A stretch of 64,000 bases of DNA from Achatina immaculata (taxonomy: Eukaryota; Mollusca; Gastropoda; Stylommatophora; Achatinidae). A program made the position numbers and the translations under genes. How positions within the stretch are numbered: position 1 is the first letter of the stretch; every line of letters starts with the position of its first letter. The DNA lies in NCBI GenBank assembly GCA_009760885.1, contig CM019703.1, positions 9,736,959-9,800,958 on the forward strand, given 5' to 3'. The notes under the pieces are model-generated. The model was not told the DNA's origin and did no database searches. It worked only from the letters and a program-made list of their open reading frames with translations. Shown here one piece after another: positions 56,130-64,000 of the stretch.

Positions 56130-56650
56130 TCATTTCAATTTATGGGTACATACACGCTGCCCCATCTCAATTTATGGGTACATACGCTCTGCCCCATCTC
56201 AATTTATGGGTACATACGCTCTGCCCCATCTCAATTTATGGGTACATACACTCTGCCCCATCTCAATTTATGGGTACATACACTCTGCCCCATCTCAATT
56301 TATGGGTACATACACGCTGCCCCATCTCAGTTTATGGGTACATACACTCTGCCCCATCTCAGTTTATGGGTACATAGACGCTGCCCCATCTCAGTTTATG
56401 GGTACATAGACGCTGCCCCATCTCAGTTTATGGGTACAAGCACGCTACCCCATTTCAGTTTATGGGTACAAGCACGCTACCCATCTCAGTTTATGGGTAC
56501 AAGCACGCTACCCCATTTCAGTTTATGGGTACAAGCACGCTACCCCATCTCAGTTTATGGGTACAAGCACGATACCCCATTTCAGTTTATGGGTACAAGC
56601 ACGCTGCCCCATTTCAGTTTATGGGTACAAGCACGCTGCCCCACAGACAC
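56130..56650. repeat. Minisatellite, 32-bp units x about 16
   Basis: Unit close to tttatgggtacatacactct gccccatctcaa, with a shift from cataca- to caagcac-type units near 56435. Open plus-strand frames up to 252 codons reflect the lack of stops in the unit. 32-bp units repeat in frame every 96 bp. No evidence of translation. Confidence 0.9.
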
Positions 56651-56960
56651 GCTGCCCTATCTCGTTTTATGGTTATGCACATGCTATCCCTTCTCACTGC
56701 TGCGACTTTTCCGTTTTACCCTTACAGAAAGACCACGACTTTCGTTGCAAATGGATCGTTCCGCAACCTTGTGTGTAATTCGAATGTTATGTAACTCGGA
56801 GCCTTGCTCGTATATAACAGTTGACGAAAGTTTACGTTAATAGTTTGTTCCCTAAAATTTCGTGTATATCGGAGCTACGTAAGTCTCTGGGGGGGGGGGG
56901 GCAGTCTGTACATACATTGCCCCTTCTCTGGTAATAAGCTTCTGCTCAGTTTACATAGAT
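56651..56960. other. Spacer with G tract
   Basis: G run at about 56890-56901. Ends with acatagat, the left TSD of the hAT element. No gene. Confidence 0.5.
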
Positions 56961-58110
56961 CAGCGGTTCTCAGACCCGTTTGCAAGACGGCCCACATTTA
57001 AAAGTCAGTCATTTTTGCGGCCCACTAATAAAGTGCTTTATATTTGCAAGGTATAAATCTAATTTTATAAAGTATTATGTAATATTTTCTCTACATGTTT
57101 TACTGCATATTTATTGCTACACAAAAGTTCTTTTCATTTACCTTAAAGATGGCACTGTTCCCGGTTGGATAACATGTCTATTCTGGCTGGAATTTGTGAC
57201 ACACTCGAAGATCATCCTCCACGTTCATTCTTGAACGATATTTGGTTTTCATGACAGTCAGTGCAGAAAATGAAACTTCGCAGAAATAAGTTGCCGAAAA
57301 AGGTAGAACTTTCATCGCCAATGTAACAAACAAAAAAAAAAAAAACAAACCGGATATTCCAGTGAAACAGTGCACCAAAAGGTAGAGATATCCACAGTAG
57401 GGTCGTTAAATTTGGTTTGTAGTGTGCGATCGCTAGACAGTTTCGCTAACGCTTCTACACGACCGGTTAATACAGGGAATGCACACTGAAAGTGATTACG
57501 AATCCAATCGTACGGTTTAATGTCTTCGGACGTGAAGTATTTGTCAAAATATTTAGCAAGAGATGTCAGACGTGACCCCTTCCAGAATCTCGCCATTAAC
57601 TTCATTGCTCTCTATAAATTCACAGAACAAGTGAAACATGTCTTGTGATTTGTTCTCGGGTCGCGTGCGCCAAAATCGTAGTTTCTGTTTAAAGGCTGCA
57701 ACTTTGTCGTATGCCTTAAGTATAGTGTCATCTTTACCCTGCAGTGATATGTTTCAAACTCTTCAAAAGTCTAAAAATGTCAGCAAGGTATGCCAGCATG
57801 GCGAGCCACTCAATATCAGTGACCTTACCTGCCAGGTCGAGATTGTGTTCTGTCAAAAACTGCAACAATTCTAAACGAAGCTCAAACACTCTTGCAAGAA
57901 CCTTTCCTATGGACAGCCAGCGCACAGCCGAGTGCAGTAGGAGATGCTTGTGTTCTGCATCTGACTCAATCAAAAGTTGAGCAAATAATCGACTGTTCAC
58001 TGTTCTGGTTTTTATGAAGTTTACAATTTGAACACAGACTTCAGTGCGGCCCACAATACTCCCTGTCACGGCCCACGTTTGGGCTGTGGCCAATGGGTTG
58101 AGAACCAGTG
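56961..58110 (-). mobile_element. hAT transposon remnant (ZBED5-like transposase), TIR and TSD
   Basis: Left TIR CAGCGGTTCTCAGACCC (56961) and, reversed, right TIR CACTGGTTCTCAACCC (58110). TSDs acatagat and acataaat differ at one base. Minus-strand transposase pieces: EHKHLLLHSAVRWLSIGKVL and VTDIEWLAMLAYLADIFRLL (57734-58126), then SLAKYFDKYFTSEDIKPYDW (57312-57605). The HSAVRWLS block is typical of hAT transposases of the ZBED5/GTF2IRD2-like group. The N-terminal BED finger and first catalytic region are missing, with frameshifts between pieces. Confidence 0.85.
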
Positions 58111-59187
58111 ACATAAATATAACCATTCAGTGTTTTTTTTTTTTTGGGGGGGGGTGAGATGGGAAGGTATCCCGCCATGCCACTTCTCTGGTTAGGCTGT
58201 GCACGCTGCTTTCTATCCGTCTTTATCGTGTTTTAAATGTATGTGCGTTTCCCTATGCATCATTGAGCACCCTACTGCTTCGTTATCACCGATAGAAACA
58301 TGACACTTCATCAGTGTTTGTCGAAAAACGCTCGATGTGCCGTATCGATTTTATATTAATTAAAAAAACCCATCTTTTTTCCCTTTTATGGTTGCTCTAC
58401 CATCTGTTTCAGTGTAGGAATTTTATCATTTCACATGTAACAAAATTCGGAAGACCATTCTTCATGTTTCTCTCAGTCTCTCCTGGCGGTCTGTGTTTCC
58501 ATATTGTCACCCAGAGTGCCGCAACAGCTGTCACGTGTTACTCTCTTGAAAGGCGCAGTGGTCTTATGTGTTTCTCATACACAGCTCACTAACTGGCCTT
58601 GCTTTCTGTCCCAGCGGTAAAAGTGAAGCAAGTTTGCAGTCGTGACAAAGGATATTAAGCGGGGACTGTGAGAAGTGATAACATGAAAACCGCCGGGCTC
58701 ATGTTGATGGTGGTTAACGTCGAGGATTGTTAATACGAAAACCGTAAAGCAGGATACTCGGTGTGAGTCTGTCTCCTGCTCTTCTGTGTGTAGAGTGTAA
58801 ACTGTAGATGTAATGTTATTCATTTCTGTGTATATTTCCACTACTGTTCACTGGAATAACGTTCTTTCTTACATTACTATTCTACGTTGTTTTGCGTCTG
58901 TTTTGTTACTCACTTCACAGACTTACTTGCTCCCAGGTTCATTCTCTCTCAGTGGAAATGGTAATACAGAAGCAGCAACTTTACAGTTGAAATGACTTTA
59001 ATGATGCACGGGGTGACGAAGAGTCGATGAGCGATATGACGAGAACGACAAAGGCATCAACAAAATCCATGGACACAAGACTGGACATCTCCACGATATG
59101 TGTTCCCGGCAGACTACTGTCGCCATCAGAACAACCTGATACACTCTATTCTACATCTGTTTCACTAAACAACATTTCTAACAGCCT
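58111..59187. other. Unrecognised stretch
   Basis: G run near 58146-58154. One isolated, degenerate pair of units of the 59825-60085 minisatellite lies at about 58675-58750. No gene supported. Confidence 0.45.
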
Positions 59188-59197
59188 AATCTACGTC

Positions 59198-59583
59198 ATG
59201 ATTGTAAACCAAAAATCATTGGAAGCAGCAGAAATGTGGTTTATTAGAAGAATGTTGAGAATCCCCATGACAGCAAAAATAACTAATGAAGAATGTAGGA
59301 GAAGAGCTGGAGAGACAAAAAACCTTGTCAAAAAGATAAGAGAGAGACAATGTACTTTCGTAGGACATGCAATGAGAAGAGGGGGCATTGAAAATATTAT
59401 AACAACAGGAAAAATAGAAGGAAGAAGATCAAGAGGAAGACCAAGAGAAATGATACTAGACAGTCTGACGGGATGGTGTGAGAGGAGATCACCAACTGAG
59501 CTGATGGCCTGCATGAAGGATTGCGTACTCTGGAGAAGCATAATAGCCAACGCCAGTCGGCACGGCACATGATGATGATGATG
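59198..59583 (+). mobile_element. RTE-like LINE 3' fragment with TSD and (GAT)n tail
   Basis: A 386-bp insertion flanked by aatctacgtc (59188-59197 and 59584-59593). The plus frame is open throughout: LEAAEMWFIRRMLRIPMTAK, CTFVGHAMRRGG, RSRGRPREMILDSLTGW, and a stop after ASRHGT. The tail is GATGATGATGAT. Only the ORF2 C-terminal domain is present. The intact frame and TSD indicate recent insertion. Confidence 0.9.
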
Positions 59584-59593
59584 AATCTACGTC

Positions 59594-59824
59594 TGTCTGA
59601 GACGATACACAAAACACAACTGTCCCTCAATCATATGATTTCTTTCTCACCTGACCTTTTTCCTATCATTCCCCATCCGTGACCCTCGTGCAATCCGAGA
59701 CAAAGCAGATGGACTCTACTCACAAACAGCTGATTACTTTAGAAAATAACTCATTTTATACAAATATTCTAATTCTCAGATGAGTTATCTATCTTACATC
59801 CTAACATTCAATATACTGCTATAA
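59594..59824. other. Spacer
   Basis: No gene or repeat recognised. Confidence 0.45.
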
Positions 59825-60085
59825 CCAGTGGGGCTGATGTTGACGATTGTTAACACAAAAACCAGGGCACTGATATTGGTGATTGTAAACACAAAAACCT
59901 ATGGGGCTAATGTTGATGATTGTAAACATGAAAACCTATGGGGCTAATGTTGATGATTGTAAACACGAAAACCTATGGGGCTAATGTTGATGATTGTAAA
60001 CATGAAAACCTATGGGGCTAATGTTGATGATTATTAACACGAAAACCGGTGGGGCTAATGTTGGCGATTGTTAACAGGAAAACTG
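59825..60085. repeat. Minisatellite, 37-bp units x about 7
   Basis: Unit close to ggggctaatgttgatgattg taaacacgaaaacctat. Outlying units occur at 58675-58750. Confidence 0.9.
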
Positions 60086-60639
60086 CTGAGCCTATATTGG
60101 TAAATTATGTGCAGAGTGTTGTGGCTCTCAAAACTTTCTGATGAAGTTGAACTTGTGGGCTTTGATCCAGTGTTGGGGTTTTCATTACATTGTACCTAGA
60201 CCTTCATTATGTTCAAGCTTGTAGTGCAGATAAAAGCCCTGCTCCATGAAGCGCTACATCTTATGCATGATAACTAACTGAGCTGCACATTTAGGTGGCT
60301 TATCGCTTATAGCGGCAAGTATTTGCATTAAAATTATCCATGGGGATGAGGGGGAAGAGTCTGTTGAAATACCATCAGCATTTTATTAAGCGCCCAGTGG
60401 AGAAGACTGTACATGCGATTTTTAAATGAGGCAAAGAGCGCATTAGTACAATTTATAGGCAAGGGCAGCATTTTAGCTTTGTTTGGTAGCTTAACGTGGA
60501 GAGAATACACTTGTATTCCAAGTCTGTGCCGCCTTGCAGAGAAGCTCATTCAGCAGTCAGCTGGAATAAACTTTGGGGGTGGGGTGGGGTGGGAGAGATA
60601 CATTGAAGTTGGAAGTTTCCCTGATGTTAATTTTTGCCA
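60086..60639. other. Unrecognised stretch
   Basis: G-rich ggggtggggtgggg near 60580. No gene supported. Confidence 0.4.
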
Positions 60640-60885
60640 TTCCCCCATTCCCCCTCCTCGTTTGGTGTTGCAAGTCTGGCTACTGGGCCAGGGCTGGTCA
60701 TGTTTTCCCATGATGGCAGAGTGTGCATAGAAGCATGCGTTTTATGTAATCCTTTCTGGATATTGAAGCCAGTCGCAACACATCCCACGTCAGACTTCCA
60801 TACATTGTTTTGTATTGCTAACATGTCATGCTCTCAGCTCCAAGGAGATGAAACTCAAGAGCAGAGCGGATAATACCATAACTCT
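60640..60885 (+). repeat. Old SINE-S copy S5
   Basis: Weak but collinear similarity to the second half of SINE-S (gggccagggctggtcatgtt against ggggcagggattgccatagt; ctccaaggagatgaaactcaag at the end). Confidence 0.4.
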
Positions 60886-62894
60886 TATATTAAAAGCAAA
60901 TCCACAGAGAGAACGATGTTGTTGAGCAACTTATAGTAATGTGTATATCATTCTCCAAAAAGGAAGAGGTATTTAATGGAATTTCCTACATGACATAATC
61001 AATGAAAAGCCAGCACTTTACGTGGCCTCAATCATCCCCTTTATGCCCAGTACATGAGCCAGTTCATAAAGAGCTGAGTTTTTATATAAACATTTTTTTT
61101 TCCTTTGATGCTAAAGAGCACATTGGAGGTGATTTTATATTTGAAAAACTCTGAAGAGCATTATAAAAAATGGATGTTTTGAGCCAAGTTAACTACGCAG
61201 CTGTGTATGCGTGTGCATTTGGCTTCCTGTGTCTGAGCGTACCATTTTGGTGCTTACAGTAGTGTTTCTTGACATATTTGAAGTGAGTGGCCCAGCTGAT
61301 GCACATACACACAGGCAGTAGCTCACTTCTCTCTCTCTGTCTCCCCCTCCAAAGCTGTCACATACTCAGCAGTGTATATGGAAGGAATAGGAAGCGGAGG
61401 ATGAAGGAAAATAACAAATTATCAGCTGTGACAAAATAGAAGCTGTAAAGTCTTTAAAATGCTAGAGACAAGTCATGGAATCAGTAATGACGATGAAAGT
61501 AATACTGGTAAGCGTAGTATGTTGTTACATTAGTAGTTGGGGTTACTGCTGTGGTGGTGATGGTAAGGGAAGCAGCAGTTAACTCTCATATTTGTACACA
61601 TTTTAAGGGCAACATGCAGATTGGGAGGGTAGATAATTTTTAGATCAATGAATAGTTGCAGAGTGTTGCTATTGCTTGATATTTGTTTGACTCTTTACAG
61701 TCGGTATGCAGCAAATTGTTGTTGTTTTTTTAAATAGGTTTTCAGATTTCTAACCTTTGTCCGAAGGAGTTAATCTAAAGCATATTTGTGATTCTGGAGT
61801 AAGACTTCTTGGTTGAATGTCCCAAAACAGGGACCACAGTTGTCCCATGTGCAGTTGCAGAAAAATAGGAAATGACTCTGTTAGGAGCCAGTGGTACAAG
61901 CCACAGTTATTCACTCTATCATGTCTGAAGTGCTTCAGTTCACACACCATCAGACCTCTGTACTTCCAGTGGAGCATAAAGCATCAACAAAGGTTCTCCA
62001 GCCAGTACTGTCTTGAGCAAGTCAGGATATCTCAAACCTTGTCTTTCCCACTTCCTTTAAGATCTTCCTGTACTGTGTGTCTCCATGTCCCCATTGGCTT
62101 GCCCCTTTCTTTACCCTTGAGTTGTTCAAGTCAAGACGGCATACTTTTCCTTAATACTTGAGAACAGAGAAAAGAAACTTTAGAAACGATTTCTATCACT
62201 CGAACATCGGACTTGTGATTGGTGGTCATGCCCAGCTTCAAATCTTGTAGATTGCATTGCTGTTGTTTTGCATCCAGCTGTCACTGTGCTCTTGAATTTT
62301 GTTTTAATACCACATATCTACTTGGTTTTTTTTCTCAGCTGTTTTGTTTGTTCTGTATAGCAAGTTGAATATGCTTATGAAGTAGATATTGATATTACCA
62401 AAAAGTGGACAGATGGTGGCGGTTTACGGTTTCATATGGGTATTCAGTCAGTGAGCATAGATGAAGAGTAATATGGTTTGTAGTTTGTCCTTGTGGTTGT
62501 ACAAGTATGTGCCCAGATCCTATTAGAATATTATGGTCTAATTCTTCCGTTGCAGATCTTTATGCTGTGCCTTTGTGGCCAAACCTTTGCTGTATGTTTT
62601 AATACCTCCTTTCTTCTTATCCTTTTCCTGGCCCATCAAGCTTAGCCCTTTTCCTCTTTGTTTGTGTGAATGATTGATTTTCTTGACTTTGTCAGTGGTT
62701 GCGCTAGGATTTTTTGAAACCAGTACAGTTGCACTTGTCCTTCATCTTGCATAAAGTACTTTGCCAAATACTGGTTTTCTAAATAAACATGTGATAATTT
62801 ATACTTCTTTTAAAATGTAGAATTAGACACACTTTTACAAACATCAGTGGAATGTAAATGTTGATGTGACATTTTTTTTTTACCTTATTTGTGG
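60886..62894. other. Unrecognised stretch
   Basis: No repeat family or exon that I can support. The plus frame at 61817-62161 is unremarkable. Confidence 0.45.
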
Positions 62895-63172
62895 TGAGAT
62901 TTCATTCATTTATTTGCATGTCCGTTGTGGAACTTTGCCTCCCTAACAGACTCCTGTAGGCTTCTCGGTTGTGAGCATCCATTTGCAGATCATCAACAAT
63001 GTCTTGCAGCCATCTTCGCTTTGGTCTTCCTCTCTTTCTTTTTCCCATTATGTACCATTCCAAGACGGATTTCTCTAGATTAACATGATGTTTAATGTGT
63101 CCAAAATATTTAAGTTTTTTCTCTTTAATTCTCTTTACTAGCCAACCTTCTTCAATATTAAGTTCTTGATTT
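62895..63172 (-). mobile_element. LINE-A 3' fragment
   Basis: Antisense LINE-A C-terminal end (plus-strand tttgcatgtccgttgtggaac through ccaaccttcttcaatattaa), with small deletions. Tail ATGA-type (cattcatttatttgcatg). 5'-truncated near 63172. Confidence 0.8.
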
Positions 63173-63179
63173 AATCTGT

Positions 63180-63480
63180 ATATTAAAAAAAAAAGCTCAC
63201 ATTTCGAACCAGAGTCATAATTGGCCGATTCTTCTCCCTACAAATTGAGCATCATCGCTGTACTGACCAGATTATCCTCCAACAGATTTCGCTGGGTGCT
63301 TTTTTTCTAGGTTTTTGATAATATAAACTGGTTACAGAAACCGACGGACCTCCAACAGATTTCGCTGGGTGCTTTTTTTCTAGGTTTTTGATAATATAAA
63401 CTGGTTACAGAAACCGACGGACCTCCAACACTTTTGTAATTGCTGGTCACCATGACCAGTTCATGGTTAGCATTGGCCAT
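63180..63480. repeat. Dispersed repeat W with exact internal duplication
   Basis: Homologous to 5660-5900. Positions 63276-63348 and 63349-63421 are an exact 73-bp tandem duplication starting cctccaacagatttcgctgg. Confidence 0.8.
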
Positions 63481-64000
63481 GTGTTTTAAAAATTCACTTC
63501 TTATCTTTATCCTGGCCCTTCCTGTCCAGTCTCTTCCTCTCTGTTGTTTGTGTGAATGATTTGCTGTTGCTTATGTTCTTGGGCAGTGTGTTTTATCAGG
63601 TTCTTGACTAGGTATTTTACGTGCAAGTGTATCTGCTTTGTTGTTTGTTGTTTCCTTGTGTGTCTAGTGTGGTGAAAGATACAGAGTCAGTAGCTTGGTG
63701 CTGTGGGAGTTCATAAACTGACCTGTGTTAGTGATCATGTGAGTAAATTCGGCTTTGCTGCAGGTCTTCTTCAGTACTTGAAGATATGAATTCAGACCAT
63801 CAGAGTGGCAGTTTTTCAGTTGTATGAGTTTGTTCCATCAAAAAGACAGTTTTTTGAGTTTTATGAATTTGTCTCATCAAAAAGGTCAGTTTTTCAGTTC
63901 TGAATAAGAATTTCACATGGTTAGTAGGTTGTATAACTCTGCCACTATGACAGGAATAGTGCCTCTAATCTGCCTTGTGTTCACACAGAAAGATCATGTC
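63481..64000. other. Unrecognised stretch with a short degenerate repeat
   Basis: From about 63808 to 63905 a unit around ccatcaaaaagacagtttttt is repeated with changes. No gene supported to the window end. Confidence 0.45.

Noticed and set aside
56082..56840. 252-codon ORF across the 32-bp array
   Set aside because: All plus-strand frames are open through the array. The peptide is a rotating translation of one non-coding unit.

Overview
This window is repeat-dominated nuclear DNA from an animal. No complete, uninterrupted host gene is visible. The best taxonomic clue is a 223-base fragment of the 5' end of 18S rRNA at 23385-23607, which by recollection reads like a molluscan, probably caenogastropod, 18S. 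The repeats (RTE-, I- and CR1-like LINEs, a Penelope relic, hAT/Tc1/pogo elements, long G/C homopolymers and many minisatellites) fit a marine gastropod. I cannot name a species. All element names below (LINE-A, LINE-B, P, S, T, W, X, Y, Z) are labels for this window only.

Layout. 0-7.4 kb: tRNA-derived SINEs, an I-like LINE tail, one candidate host exon (minus, 2453-2623), two copies of a modular non-coding element (family P) and a LINE-A fragment. 7.4-13.4 kb: mostly unrecognised sequence, with LINE pieces and a Penelope-type GIY-YIG remnant (12465-12720). 13.4-18.6 kb: nested LINE-A and SINE-S insertions, other dispersed repeats and an I-like LINE tail. 18598-21788: an apparently full-length RTE-like LINE-B flanked by a 12-bp target-site duplication (TSD), with one frameshift and a damaged RT catalytic motif. 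22961-24920: a chimera in which pre-rRNA (putative 5'ETS plus the first 223 nt of 18S) is fused to a family P body, the whole flanked by one TSD. 25170-26998: a 5'-truncated I-like LINE with an open RT and RNase H frame. 27-33 kb: candidate exons, SINEs and three minisatellites. 33170-38690: a CR1-like LINE carrying a LINE-B insertion, part of which was then tandemly duplicated as a 1.68-kb unit. 39-49 kb: a candidate first coding exon (minus, 39047-39132), LINE fragments, hAT MITEs, a pogo-like TIR element and minisatellites. 49-64 kb: a third large P copy, an internally deleted RTE derivative, Tc1 and hAT transposase relics, more minisatellites and LINE tails.

How the parts relate. Non-LTR retrotransposons dominate. 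The I-like LINE, family P and SINE-S all end in GAA repeats, and the LINE and P share a longer terminal string. This suggests that P and S borrow the LINE machinery. The pre-rRNA/P chimera fits a template jump from P RNA onto pre-rRNA during target-primed reverse transcription. If so, its left end may mark the 5' end of the rRNA precursor. Host exon candidates are short and isolated, as expected for introns filled with repeats.
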